In this document: one piece after another, positions 16,158 to 22,377 of the stretch
Numbering within the stretch: position 1 is the stretch's first letter
How the letters are laid out: each line of letters begins with the position of its first letter
IMG/VR virus record: IMGVR_UViG_3300044630_001514
Span: 1 to 23,707 of that record
Reading direction: 5' to 3' (one strand)
Origin: a virus
DNA: 23,707 bases
Made by a program: the position numbers and the translations under genes
Notes under the pieces: generated by a model
Seen by the model: the letters and a program-made list of their open reading frames with translations, nothing else
What the model was told of the DNA's origin: nothing
The model's database searches: none

Positions 16158-16390
16158 TCTTGTAAGGTTATAAAATCTTTAAACTTTTTTATCTTAATAA
16201 AAGCTGCGTGTTTCTCACGATTCTTTGCGTGTTGTAATCTATAAATCCAAACATTAATAGTGTGATGGGTATCGTGTAATATGTGCCCATCAAAACATTT
16301 AAAGTCCAAAGTTGTAGATGTGGTAGCTAAGTAATCATTAGCCCACTTGAGAGCCATCTGATAATACTCCTCTTGCTTGCTTTCTTCCAT
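16139..16390 (-). CDS. Small protein of unknown function
   Basis: I do not recognise this 83-residue protein. It is helical and basic, with several His (F-D-G-H-I-L-H-D-T-H-H), an aromatic-rich middle (V-W-I-Y-R-L-Q-H) and a lysine-rich end. It overlaps the zinc-ribbon gene upstream by 53 bases and the replication gene downstream by 19, an unusually tight arrangement that shows shared transcription. An internal ATG twelve codons in (16357) would shorten the upstream overlap to 20 bases and may be the true start. Confidence 0.55.
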   Translation of the reverse strand: MEESKQEEYYQMALKWANDYLATTSTTLDFKCFDGHILHDTHHTINVWIYRLQHAKNREKHAAFIKIKKFKDFITLQEWKPSN

Positions 16391-16616
16391 CTTTTTTACA
16401 TATATAGTAATACCGATTCTTCCTTAATGAGTAGAACCCACCTTTATTAAACTGGACTTCTATCTTTTCATTACAATGCTCACAAGTCCAAGCCATTGCA
16501 AACTTATTGCCACTATTCATTGAATACCTAATGATTGGTTCAAGTTTATTATCTATCAAGCAATAAGGGCATTTAGGATCGTGGTCTATAAAATGACCTT
16601 TATACTTGCGTTCCAT
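16338..16616 (-). CDS. Zinc-ribbon protein of unknown function
   Basis: This 92-residue protein has two Cys pairs, C-P-Y-C at 16-19 and C-E-H-C at 45-48, enough to hold one zinc ion in a ribbon fold. The C-terminal part is basic and aromatic ('SLRKNRYYYICKKDGRK'), suggesting nucleic acid contact. Such small zinc ribbons are common among phage early genes; no specific role can be given. The last 18 residues overlap the next gene in another frame. It begins 17 bases inside the upstream gene. Confidence 0.6.
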   Translation of the reverse strand: MERKYKGHFIDHDPKCPYCLIDNKLEPIIRYSMNSGNKFAMAWTCEHCNEKIEVQFNKGGFYSLRKNRYYYICKKDGRKQARGVLSDGSQVG

Positions 16617-16833
16617 AGAATGATTCCTTTAGCTTATTAAATGATGCAACATTAATCTTTAACCATCCTTTACGCATAAGGTAAGCTTCAATTCTGTCCT
16701 CATTAGAACCAAGTAATCTAGTCAACTTACCATCCTTAGAATAGGATTTATAGTTTAATGCGTTGTAGTCTATTTCTGCTACCTCAAGTGATTTATTATC
16801 ACGATAGTATTTAATTGTTATTTGCTTTGCCAT
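16600..16833 (-). CDS. Small protein of unknown function
   Basis: This 77-residue basic protein is not recognised. It starts with a strand (K-Q-I-T-I-K-Y-Y-R) and continues with helix-forming sequence 'RIEAYLMRKGWLKINVASFN'. It overlaps the upstream gene by 23 bases and the zinc-ribbon gene by 17, as is general in this leftward operon. Confidence 0.6.
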   Translation of the reverse strand: MAKQITIKYYRDNKSLEVAEIDYNALNYKSYSKDGKLTRLLGSNEDRIEAYLMRKGWLKINVASFNKLKESFYGTQV

Positions 16834-17017
16834 TTTCTTCTATTTCTTGTGCTAAATCGATTATTGCTTGATTAAATTGTTCAGATGAAAAAGTAAGTCC
16901 CATTGTAATTACTTTAAAGGCATCTAATACCTCTCCTATTGTGCTATCTTCTTCAATTGATATACTTACCTCATTGCAGTAGCTTTGTCCTGTTAATGTT
17001 AGTTTATCCTTAGCCAT
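16811..17017 (-). CDS. Small acidic protein of unknown function
   Basis: This 68-residue protein is acidic, with a strand-rich first 25 residues (K-L-T-L-T-G ... V-S-I-S-I-E-E-D) and then two helices ('TIGEVLDAFKVITMGLTF', 'FNQAIIDLAQEIEENGK'). No family is recognised. The start lies 1 base downstream of the stop of the 45-residue membrane peptide gene. Confidence 0.6.
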   Translation of the reverse strand: MAKDKLTLTGQSYCNEVSISIEEDSTIGEVLDAFKVITMGLTFSSEQFNQAIIDLAQEIEENGKANNN

Positions 17018-17018
17018 G

Positions 17019-17156
17019 TTAATTATTTATAAAGATTAGTAAGTAAGTAAAGTACATTAGTAATGTTAATCCTAATCCAACTACACCTGCAAAAGCCATA
17101 AACTCGGCTGCATCGTGATTCTGTTTTGATTTACCTTGATAATATTTAGTTTCCAT
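17019..17156 (-). CDS. 45-residue single-helix membrane peptide
   Basis: This short gene has an ATG at 17156 and a TAA at 17019-17021. The first 18 residues are polar (M-E-T-K-Y-Y-Q-G-K-S-K), then residues about 19-43 form one hydrophobic helix beginning 'FMAFAGVVGLGLTLLMYF'. The start overlaps the end of the upstream gene by 11 bases and the stop lies 1 base before the next start, so spacing fits the operon. It is one of three such peptides in the arm. Function is unknown; small membrane peptides in early phage operons may act on the host envelope or in superinfection exclusion, but nothing here shows that. Confidence 0.6.
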   Translation of the reverse strand: METKYYQGKSKQNHDAAEFMAFAGVVGLGLTLLMYFTYLLIFINN

Positions 17157-17379
17157 TTTGTTTGATAATTAAGATTCCTGATTTAGTGTATCTACCTGGT
17201 TCTAATTGACCATGCCATTCTTCGTGATCAACTTCTATTGAGAAAGCCTTGTAAGGCTCATATCCCAAGACTGGTTGCGTGTTCATCTTCGTTGACTGGG
17301 TATTCAAGTACAAAATAGTTACGAGATAAAATAGTAAAAGGATTGCAATTGGGAATAGCTTTAAGTTCTTCATATTCAT
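17146..17379 (-). CDS. Small membrane-anchored protein of unknown function
   Basis: This 77-residue protein has an N-terminal membrane anchor (about residues 8-26, 'FPIAILLLFYLVTILYL') followed by a soluble part with 'VDHEEWHGQLEPGRYTKSG'. Its start overlaps the stop of the 54-residue gene upstream by exactly one base (TAATG), the junction used throughout this genome, which supports the start at 17379. The first 41 codons also lie opposite a third frame (17258-17440), so one of the two readings could be spurious. An internal ATG at 17286 would give a 46-residue form without the anchor. Confidence 0.55.
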   Translation of the reverse strand: MNMKNLKLFPIAILLLFYLVTILYLNTQSTKMNTQPVLGYEPYKAFSIEVDHEEWHGQLEPGRYTKSGILIIKQNGN

Positions 17380-17440
17380 TAATTAGTTTTTGAATTTGCT
17401 TTGCGTTTTCCAATAGTATTAGTTTCTGTCGCTTGTCCAT
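17258..17440 (-). CDS. Possible nested overlapping gene (60 residues)
   Basis: From ATG 17440 this frame encodes 60 residues, starting with a charged helix ('MDKRQKLILLENAKQIQKLI') and ending with 'NPFTILSRNYFVLEYPVNED'. It looks protein-like and has normal codon use, but it overlaps both the 54-residue gene and the membrane-anchored gene almost completely, in the third - strand frame. An upstream extension to a TTG at 17488 has no support. It may be the true gene, with the two others being shadows, or all three may be made. I cannot decide from sequence alone. Confidence 0.4.
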   Translation of the reverse strand: MDKRQKLILLENAKQIQKLINEYEELKAIPNCNPFTILSRNYFVLEYPVNEDEHATSLGI

Positions 17441-17543
17441 ATAGCTTCTTGTAGTTAAGTTGAAGTTGGTTGTATAAGTTTTCACCAAATTGTGAGTAGG
17501 TTACTCCTAATTGATTAGTTTGAAATTGGTGTTGTGTTTTCAT
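17379..17543 (-). CDS. 54-residue polar protein of unknown function
   Basis: This short ORF has an ATG at 17543 after the leader AAAACCAATAAC, and its TAA shares a base with the next ATG. The product is rich in Gln, Asn and Thr at the front (M-K-T-Q-H-Q-F-Q-T-N-Q) and basic at the end (G-K-R-K-A-N-S-K-T-N). No family is recognised. It follows the nuclease gene stop by 11 bases. Its support is the leader and the TAATG junction; against it is the overlapping alternative frame at 17258-17440. Confidence 0.5.
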   Translation of the reverse strand: MKTQHQFQTNQLGVTYSQFGENLYNQLQLNYKKLYGQATETNTIGKRKANSKTN

Positions 17544-17554
17544 GTTATTGGTTT

Positions 17555-18301
17555 TTAAAATAAATATTGTTCGGTAAAATATTGGTTAACATCTTCTGTA
17601 GGATTATCTCCGTAGAACTTCTGATAAACTTCTATTGCCTTGTTAACCTTCATAAATCCTGATTCTCTGAAGTCATCTGATACTTTAAACAATCCTAAGC
17701 GATTTGTGCCTTTCTCAATAACTATAAAAGCCATCTGCTTGCCAGTAAGTGTTTCGTAGATATGCGTTTGAGAATCATAGTTATACTTCTTAGCACTATA
17801 CTTAAATTCCTCAATAGAACTTGTGGTTTTAAGATCGTAGATAAAGTCACCATTAATAATATCTGCTTTACCTTTAAAAGTCATTCCATTAACTTCTCCT
17901 AACAAAGGAACTTCGTACTTAACACCATTATCCCACACTAAAGGTGATAGTGTCTTGTTGCCCCTTAGTGCAACTACCATTGCATCTACTTCTTCAGATT
18001 CTTTCTTTAAAAGCATAAAGTCTTGACCCGTAGCTTTGCAAGCATCTTTGTAAAGATTAGTGGTACGAGTGGAGGCATCTACTAACTTAAAGTTCTTTAG
18101 CTTGTAAGGCTCTAAGCAGGCGGTATGAAAGTAATTACCTTGTAACATTGGTAAAGTCTTTTGTGTTGGATAACCAAACATCTTAGGGTTACTAAGTAAA
18201 ATTCCAATATCGCTATTAGACATAAATTGTCTGCCGAATGAACCATAGTATTGGTCATCATCCTTTAGTTTTTCAAGTATTTCTTGGTTTGTCATTGTCA
18301 T
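17555..18301 (-). CDS. PD-(D/E)XK exonuclease, RecE C-terminal-like (DUF3799-like)
   Basis: This 248-residue protein carries the RecB/RecE nuclease motifs in order: G-N-Y-F-H with His59, K-G-K-A-D with Asp147, D-L-K-T-T with Asp156 and Lys158, and Q-T-H-I-Y with Gln178 and Tyr182. In the family these residues bind two metal ions and cut DNA 5' to 3', leaving 3' single strands for annealing. Length matches the isolated nuclease domain of phage RecE-type proteins. It lies a few genes downstream of the SSB-like gene, so the two probably act in recombination and replication of phage DNA. No annealing protein was recognised next to it. The start at 18301 has an alternative two codons further on. 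Confidence 0.75.
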   Translation of the reverse strand: MTMTNQEILEKLKDDDQYYGSFGRQFMSNSDIGILLSNPKMFGYPTQKTLPMLQGNYFHTACLEPYKLKNFKLVDASTRTTNLYKDACKATGQDFMLLKKESEEVDAMVVALRGNKTLSPLVWDNGVKYEVPLLGEVNGMTFKGKADIINGDFIYDLKTTSSIEEFKYSAKKYNYDSQTHIYETLTGKQMAFIVIEKGTNRLGLFKVSDDFRESGFMKVNKAIEVYQKFYGDNPTEDVNQYFTEQYLF

Positions 18302-18304
18302 GGG

Positions 18305-18499
18305 TTATTTTATTCTTACTTGATATTTAGATTTAAAATATTGCTTTACATTTCCATCGGGACTATGTTGGTAAAAATCATCAGGTTGAATGTCATTCAT
18401 TAAGAACTGAAGCAACTCAAAGATTTGATCCCAGTAAGCATTAGAAAGAATCTCTTGTTGTTCTTCCCACTTACCATCATTAATTGGCATACCATTCAT
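18305..18499 (-). CDS. Small acidic protein of unknown function
   Basis: This 64-residue protein is rich in Gln, Asp and aromatic residues ('WDQIFELLQFLMNDIQ', then D-D-F-Y-Q-H-S-P-D-G-N) and is probably helical. It overlaps the upstream gene by 20 bases and ends 3 bases before the nuclease start, so it is co-expressed with the nuclease. No family is recognised. Confidence 0.55.
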   Translation of the reverse strand: MNGMPINDGKWEEQQEILSNAYWDQIFELLQFLMNDIQPDDFYQHSPDGNVKQYFKSKYQVRIK

Positions 18500-18695
18500 T
18501 TGCTATAGATTTTAACATTGTTTCTACTTGCTCATCTTTAATCTTTCCATAAGCATGGGATTGAACTATCCCTATGTTATACTCTCTACCTCTGTAGGGT
18601 AAAGACCCATTTTCGTTTAGCCTCTTGGCTACCTCTTGAAATAACTCCGAGTAAGTCTTACTTCTCGGAATTAATATCTTTTCTTTTAGTTTCAT
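18480..18695 (-). CDS. Small protein of unknown function
   Basis: This 71-residue protein begins with a basic strand (M-K-L-K-E-K-I-L-I-P-R-S) followed by helices ('TYSELFQEVAKRLNENGS') and ends 'VETMLKSIANEWYAN'. It overlaps the upstream gene by four bases (ATGA) and the downstream gene by 20. No family is recognised. Confidence 0.6.
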   Translation of the reverse strand: MKLKEKILIPRSKTYSELFQEVAKRLNENGSLPYRGREYNIGIVQSHAYGKIKDEQVETMLKSIANEWYAN

Positions 18696-18973
18696 AAAAT
18701 CTTAAATCCTAAAATATTATTAAGTGGAATAATCTTAGAAGTCACCAACTTAGGAACCATAACTATACCTTCTTTTTTTGTAAATTCTTGAACTAGGATT
18801 GAAGGGTTTAAAAATGGTTCGGGGTGAGTACAAACTACTGATAATAATGAATCAGTAACTTCTAGTAATCGGGTAGTAATAGTTTCTTCTCCCATTCCTA
18901 GCTTATAAGTCATTAATGCTGACTTACCGATATTCTTATTGATTGTGTTTACTAATGGGTTAATCGTTTCCAT
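18692..18973 (-). CDS. Protein of unknown function between SSB-like and nuclease genes
   Basis: This 93-residue protein has mixed strand and helix content, no membrane segment and no recognisable motif ('LVNTINKNIGKSALMTYKLG' near the start, 'GIVMVPKLVTSKIIPLNNIL' near the end). It starts 19 bases after the SSB-like gene and overlaps the next gene by four bases. Position suggests a part in the DNA replication and recombination block, but nothing in the sequence defines it. Confidence 0.6.
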   Translation of the reverse strand: METINPLVNTINKNIGKSALMTYKLGMGEETITTRLLEVTDSLLSVVCTHPEPFLNPSILVQEFTKKEGIVMVPKLVTSKIIPLNNILGFKIL

Positions 18974-18992
18974 GATGTTGTTTGGTTATAGG

Positions 18993-19631
18993 TTAAAATG
19001 GTAATGAATCTTCTTCTGTTTCCGTATTTACTACATCTAATACAATTGGTGCATTCATTGAGAACTTAGCCTTGTATTCAGGTGTAGAACTAATCTTATC
19101 AGCTAACCATTCAGGCAATGACATAAACACTTCTTGATTCCAGTTATCGTAAGATAAGATACGAGTTGGGTTAACTTGATCGGGGCAAGCAAGACCTTTA
19201 GGAATAGGTGAGATGCTTGCAATGTTTGCATAAGTCTTAGTACCATCCACTGAAGCTTTGTGGATAATGTTAAGCATACAAGTTGCTCCTACTAACTTAG
19301 TAATATCAAAGTTTGCTGCTTCAGCATCTGTAAATGCTTTACCTCTCCAGGATTGTAAGTGTGCTCTAAGAGTAGATTTCTCGTGGAATGATAAAGTATA
19401 TTCCTTAGAGATTACAAATGGTTTCTCGGCCTCTCCTTCACGAAATACTGCAGTTTCTAAAGGAAGTTCAAAGTCAATAATAACCTTGTGCATTACTTTC
19501 TTCTCTCCTTGAAATTCTGATTCTATTGTACCTACTTGAATCATTGAATAGCATCTTGCAACGTGCGAACCTGCGGGTACTACTTTCTTTGGTGCAAATG
19601 AACCTGCACCTGCTTTAGCGATAATTGCCAT
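18993..19631 (-). CDS. Single-stranded DNA-binding protein-like, with acidic C-terminal tip
   Basis: This 212-residue protein has a strand-rich body typical of phage OB-fold DNA-binding proteins ('GSHVARCYSMIQVGTIESEF', 'KVMHKVIIDFELPLE', 'LVGATCMLNIIHKASVDG') with a conserved-looking 'LQSWRGKAFTDAEA' helix. It ends T-E-T-E-E-D-S-L-P-F, the acidic tip ending in Pro-Phe by which bacterial SSB recruits partner proteins. It is larger than E. coli SSB (178 residues) and lacks an obvious Gln/Gly linker, so it belongs to a divergent phage group. It probably coats single strands produced by the helicase and the downstream RecE-like nuclease. I am fairly confident of the role, less of the family. Confidence 0.65.
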   Translation of the reverse strand: MAIIAKAGAGSFAPKKVVPAGSHVARCYSMIQVGTIESEFQGEKKVMHKVIIDFELPLETAVFREGEAEKPFVISKEYTLSFHEKSTLRAHLQSWRGKAFTDAEAANFDITKLVGATCMLNIIHKASVDGTKTYANIASISPIPKGLACPDQVNPTRILSYDNWNQEVFMSLPEWLADKISSTPEYKAKFSMNAPIVLDVVNTETEEDSLPF

Positions 19632-19643
19632 AATTGTTTGTTT

Positions 19644-19793
19644 TTAGTTATAAATAAATTGGATAAATTTTGCGTTACTTTTTTGACACTCATTTTTAAG
19701 AATATCACTAATTGACCATAGGTCGGCATTGAAACTGAAGGTCATGGTGTAGAAACCTGCCTCATCTTGGAACTTTGCTTTGATTACTTTCAT
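19644..19793 (-). CDS. 49-residue protein of unknown function, first gene behind a strong promoter
   Basis: This short gene has ATG at 19793 and TAA at 19644-19646. The product starts M-K-V-I-K-A-K-F-Q-D-E-A-G-F-Y and continues 'FNADLWSISDILKNECQKSN', a strand-then-helix pattern without membrane segment. It is preceded by a promoter (19816-19845) and by the leader AACACAAACAAACACAAAC, which has no Shine-Dalgarno site and is typical of efficient Bacteroidota translation. It is 12 bases upstream of the SSB-like gene. Its position as leader gene of a strong transcript makes it more likely to be real than its size suggests. Confidence 0.6.
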   Translation of the reverse strand: MKVIKAKFQDEAGFYTMTFSFNADLWSISDILKNECQKSNAKFIQFIYN

Positions 19794-19815
19794 GTTTGTG
19801 TTTGTTTGTGTTGTA

Positions 19816-19845
19816 CAAATGTAAACACTTATTATTAATAAACAA
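19816..19845 (-). promoter_or_regulatory. Bacteroidota-type promoter for the SSB/nuclease/helicase block
   Basis: On the - strand TTG (19843-19845) is followed after 19 bases by TACATTTG (19816-19823), an exact TAnnTTTG -7 box. Transcription should start near 19811, 18 bases before the ATG at 19793. It shares TGTTTACATTTGT with the box upstream of the ribbon-helix-helix gene. Confidence 0.75.
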
Positions 19846-19867
19846 TAGAATATTAAAAAATATTTAA

Positions 19868-19899
19868 AAATAGATAAAAAAAAATATAGGAACGGCCTA
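19868..19899 (-). terminator. Possible weak terminator
   Basis: On the - strand, just after the stop of the 19897-20244 gene, TAGG pairs with CCTA around CCGTT and is followed by a run of nine T. The stem is only four base pairs, so termination would be partial. It fits the promoter immediately downstream starting a new transcript. Confidence 0.35.
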
Positions 19900-20244
19900 A
19901 TAATGCCAATTCCTACGTTTTTCTTGATTATAATTTGCTTTCTTTAGTTCTGCAATTTCATCTTCTTGAGATTTAATTACCTTAACTAAGTTCTCAATAA
20001 TCTTATTTTTAAGATGCAATTCTTCTTCAAGCTTACAAGTCCACTCAACCATTCCTTCTACATCTTGATTTAATCTTTTAAGATATAAAGCACCATCTAG
20101 CAATTCCTGGTAAGCATGAGTAATCCAATCAGTAATCTCCAGGTCATCTCTATCAAGAGTGGTATTATACTTCTTAATGCCAACCTCTGATCTATCTAAT
20201 AAATCCTGGCGAACTTCTTCTACAATACTATCTTTCATTACCAT
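19897..20244 (-). CDS. All-alpha NTP pyrophosphohydrolase-like (MazG-like) protein with C-terminal coiled coil
   Basis: Residues about 8-60 of this 115-residue protein read 'VEEVRQDLLDRSEVGIKKYN' then 'DWITHAYQELLDGALYLKRL'. The R-x-x-x-G-x-x-K-Y-x-x-T-L ... W-x-x-H-A-x-x-E-x-x-D pattern is found in phage proteins related to MazG and other all-alpha NTP pyrophosphatases, where the E-x-x-D pair binds magnesium. The remaining 50 residues form a coiled coil ('KLEEELHLKNKIIENLVKVI'). A full second E-x-x-E metal motif is not visible, so activity is uncertain. It could cleanse the nucleotide pool during phage replication. It overlaps the upstream gene by 17 bases. Confidence 0.45.
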   Translation of the reverse strand: MVMKDSIVEEVRQDLLDRSEVGIKKYNTTLDRDDLEITDWITHAYQELLDGALYLKRLNQDVEGMVEWTCKLEEELHLKNKIIENLVKVIKSQEDEIAELKKANYNQEKRRNWHY

Positions 20245-20599
20245 ACATTTTAAGGTCTAAACCATATTCTTCCATTAAGCTATTAACACGATTGTTAAGT
20301 TCTAACTTCTTAGCTTCTTCCATTGTGTCCATTTGTAATCCTAACTCAAAGAAGAACTTCATAATACCACTAGCATTTACAAATTGCTCTACAACATTTT
20401 GCATATCAACTCCATCACCATTTTGTGATTTAAAGATGTGGTCAACATTTTTCTCTAACTCAATCTTTAATTGGTTAGTCAATAATTTAACCTTTCGGAC
20501 ATTACCTGATGACCTTTCCCAATCATCCTCTATAAAGTCATAAAGGAACTGGCAATGGCTGTAGTAAAGCAAGAATTTGTTTGTTTGGGATTGTTTCAT
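20228..20599 (-). CDS. Helical protein of unknown function
   Basis: This 123-residue protein is almost entirely helical, starting with an aromatic-rich segment ([15 protein letters not shown]) and including '[20 protein letters not shown]' and '[20 protein letters not shown]'. No family is recognised. The start overlaps the stop of the HNH endonuclease gene by four bases (ATGA), and the stop lies within the NTPase-like gene. Confidence 0.6.
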   Translation of the reverse strand: MKQSQTNKFLLYYSHCQFLYDFIEDDWERSSGNVRKVKLLTNQLKIELEKNVDHIFKSQNGDGVDMQNVVEQFVNASGIMKFFFELGLQMDTMEEAKKLELNNRVNSLMEEYGLDLKMYGNER

Positions 20600-21162
20600 G
20601 CTAAAATAAAATTTGTGTCGTTTGGTATTAAATTTCTAAGCTTGTATTGAAGTTTTATATAATTGTGATTAACTGATTTAGCTGCCATTTTAATATTATC
20701 AAAATAAATACCGCTATTAGTATTAAGAACCATTTTTTGATTTACTGTTCTTAATCTATTTTTATGTTCTTCACTAAATACAATTAAATTATTTGCCCAA
20801 GCATGATCTACATTTTGCTGATGACTACACCATTCTAAATTTTCAAGTCTATTGTCTGTCTTAATTCCATTTTTATGGTTAACAAAAGGATAATTGTTGG
20901 GATTATCTAAAAATGTTAAACATACAAGCCTATGAACTTTGCAAACATGATTTTTTTTATCATAAAAAATACCAACTACTAAATAACCTTGAGAGTTTTT
21001 TACATTAGTAAGTTCTTTGGGCTTACCCGTACGATTGTAGTTTTTGCTAATAACTTTACCATAATTACTTACTAAATATAATTCAGGTGCAGTTGGAAGT
21101 TCTTTCCAAATTTCTTTTTGTGTCATTTGTTTGGGTAGTTTTCGGTTAATATTCTTCTTCAT
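20596..21162 (-). CDS. HNH homing endonuclease with NUMOD4 domain (first copy)
   Basis: This free-standing homing endonuclease has 188 residues. Residues 17-40 form a NUMOD4 DNA-binding motif ('[20 protein letters not shown]'). The HNH nuclease core spans about 77-120: V-H-R-L-V with His77, V-N-H-K-N-G with His96, and N-R-L-E-N-L-E-W. The C-terminal 50 residues resemble a helical repeat that reads DNA next to the cut site (IENR1/NUMOD1-like, [15 protein letters not shown]). I start it at ATG 21162; the preceding TTG has no support. It overlaps both neighbours by a few bases, so it is translated within the operon and does not interrupt a visible gene. Confidence 0.85.
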   Translation of the reverse strand: MKKNINRKLPKQMTQKEIWKELPTAPELYLVSNYGKVISKNYNRTGKPKELTNVKNSQGYLVVGIFYDKKNHVCKVHRLVCLTFLDNPNNYPFVNHKNGIKTDNRLENLEWCSHQQNVDHAWANNLIVFSEEHKNRLRTVNQKMVLNTNSGIYFDNIKMAAKSVNHNYIKLQYKLRNLIPNDTNFILA

Positions 21163-21259
21163 CAAATCCTAGTAGCTTATTCATTAAAACAAATGGTAAG
21201 CATACTAGAAATATTGTGATGGCTAAAGTCCAGGTTAAGATGTTTCTTATAAGAATCAT
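21146..21259 (-). CDS. 37-residue single-helix membrane peptide
   Basis: The ATG at 21259 shares a base with the stop of the upstream gene (TAATG). The peptide starts M-I-L-I-R-N, has one membrane helix ('[17 protein letters not shown]', about residues 10-26) and ends with an acidic tail G-F-D-E-E-E-Y. It overlaps the HNH gene start by 17 bases. Function unknown; the basic-then-acidic flanks suggest a fixed orientation with the tail outside. Confidence 0.6.
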   Translation of the reverse strand: MILIRNILTWTLAITIFLVCLPFVLMNKLLGFDEEEY

Positions 21260-21474
21260 TAGTCAATCAATTTAGAGATAAAGCTTCTCTCTAATGTATC
21301 TTCCCAGTTCTTTACTGCACGATCATTAGCAGAATCTAATTCTGACTTGGTAAATAGTAACTTAAATGGCCCTCTGTTACCTTTAACAATAACGTGGTAG
21401 TATTCTGCATTAGCACCATTCTTTCTTTGTTGGTTGTCAACTTTTACAAGTTCACCGATTCTAACTGTTTTCAT
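21259..21474 (-). CDS. Small phage protein of unknown function
   Basis: This 71-residue basic protein looks like a compact beta domain ('VRIGELVKVDNQQRKNG', 'EYYHVIVKGNRGPFKLLF') with a C-terminal helix (K-N-W-E-D-T-L-E-R-S-F). It carries a good leader (TTAAATAATTAACAA before ATG). It is followed by the membrane peptide gene with a one-base overlap. No family is recognised; a nucleic-acid-binding role would fit the charge but is not shown. Confidence 0.6.
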   Translation of the reverse strand: MKTVRIGELVKVDNQQRKNGANAEYYHVIVKGNRGPFKLLFTKSELDSANDRAVKNWEDTLERSFISKLID

Positions 21475-21492
21475 TTGTTAATTATTTAAAGT

Positions 21493-21690
21493 TTAAGATA
21501 AAGATTCAATTGTTGCATTAAAATCTATGATAGGAATTATTGCTGCATTAATCGTTTGCAGAGTTCCTTCATTATTACCTGCTTCTTCATTTGACCTTTG
21601 TGCTAATTCTATTATTGAATTAATATCAATCCATTCTCTTGCATAACTCCCATCTGAATTTCTTGTGGTAATCTTTACGAATTTTTTCAT
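21493..21690 (-). CDS. Small protein of unknown function
   Basis: This 65-residue protein starts with a strand pair (K-F-V-K-I-T-T-R-N-S-D-G-S-Y-A-R-E-W-I-D) and continues with a helix and a hydrophobic strand (A-A-I-I-P-I-I-D-F). It lies 17 bases after the RusA-like gene and 18 bases before the next. No family is recognised. Confidence 0.6.
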   Translation of the reverse strand: MKKFVKITTRNSDGSYAREWIDINSIIELAQRSNEEAGNNEGTLQTINAAIIPIIDFNATIESLS

Positions 21691-21707
21691 TAGTTATTTT
21701 ATTTTAG

Positions 21708-22061
21708 TTAAATTATATAATCGCATACCCATATACTAAATTCAATTCTTGGATTCTCTTTATCTAATCCTTTCTTTAGATTAAGTTCTGCTACTTTATT
21801 ATCATTATCAAAGGCTTTAACCTTCTGAAGTAAATCTAATACTGCTTTGGTAACTCCATCTAAATCAGACTTTCGGTTAGGGTAATACACCATAATGTTA
21901 ATCCCAATGTTGCCTTCAATGTTTCTATCTTTGTAAACTTTGCACTGATCAATGAAACTTTGTTCGTAATCTTTTAAAGCTTTAGTCTTGTACATGAATC
22001 TACCTGCAATTCGATATGAGTTAGACTTACTGGGTACAAGGCCATAGATAGTTTCGGTCAT
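21708..22061 (-). CDS. rusA: RusA-like Holliday junction resolvase
   Basis: This 117-residue protein matches RusA in size (120 residues in E. coli) and in the active-site block: S-D-L-D-G-V-T-K with Asp66, Asp68 and Lys72, followed by A-F-D-N-D-N-K-V with Asp87. The spacing Asp-1-Asp-3-Lys and Asp66 to Asp87 (21 residues) equals that of E. coli RusA Asp70, Asp72, Lys76 and Asp91. The family cuts four-way DNA junctions as a dimer; in phages it resolves branched replication intermediates before packaging. It overlaps the upstream gene by four bases. Its presence with the RecE-like nuclease and SSB-like protein makes a recombination-based replication set. Confidence 0.88.
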   Translation of the reverse strand: MTETIYGLVPSKSNSYRIAGRFMYKTKALKDYEQSFIDQCKVYKDRNIEGNIGINIMVYYPNRKSDLDGVTKAVLDLLQKVKAFDNDNKVAELNLKKGLDKENPRIEFSIWVCDYII

Positions 22062-22273
22062 AACTTTTCTATTTCTTGTTTAACTTCATTATAAAATACG
22101 ATTGCATTATAAGAGTATGTGTCATAATCTATTTCATTCAATAGCCATAATATCTCATCTACTGCAATTAATGCACATTGCTTAGCTGAATTATAGTTTT
22201 CTCCTATTTCATCACTTGGAATAGCACTATAAAATTTATCAAACAATTCCTTTGATTTTTCTTTCGGTGTCAT
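22058..22273 (-). CDS. Small helical phage protein of unknown function
   Basis: This 71-residue helical protein reads 'MTPKEKSKELFDKFYSAIPS' then 'AKQCALIAVDEILWLLNEID'. I recall short proteins of this form, with the A-K-Q-C-A-L-I-A-V-D-E-I element, in Bacteroidota phage early regions, but none with a known role. Its start overlaps the stop of the membrane peptide gene upstream (ATGA) and its stop overlaps the resolvase start (ATGA). Confidence 0.6.
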   Translation of the reverse strand: MTPKEKSKELFDKFYSAIPSDEIGENYNSAKQCALIAVDEILWLLNEIDYDTYSYNAIVFYNEVKQEIEKL

Positions 22274-22377
22274 ACTTCAGATAATTTAAGGATGAAATGG
22301 GCATATAAGAAGAATAATACGGCAAGTACCCAGTAGGCAATTGCTACAAGCTTTGAATAATCATTGTCATCTTTCAT
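22270..22377 (-). CDS. 35-residue single-helix membrane peptide
   Basis: The ATG at 22377 overlaps the HNH stop by four bases, and the TGA overlaps the next ATG by four bases; both junctions are ATGA. The peptide is M-K-D-D-N-D-Y-S-K followed by one membrane helix ('LVAIAYWVLAVLFFLYAHFI'). Perfect coupling on both sides argues strongly that it is translated. Function unknown. Confidence 0.65.
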   Translation of the reverse strand: MKDDNDYSKLVAIAYWVLAVLFFLYAHFILKLSEV

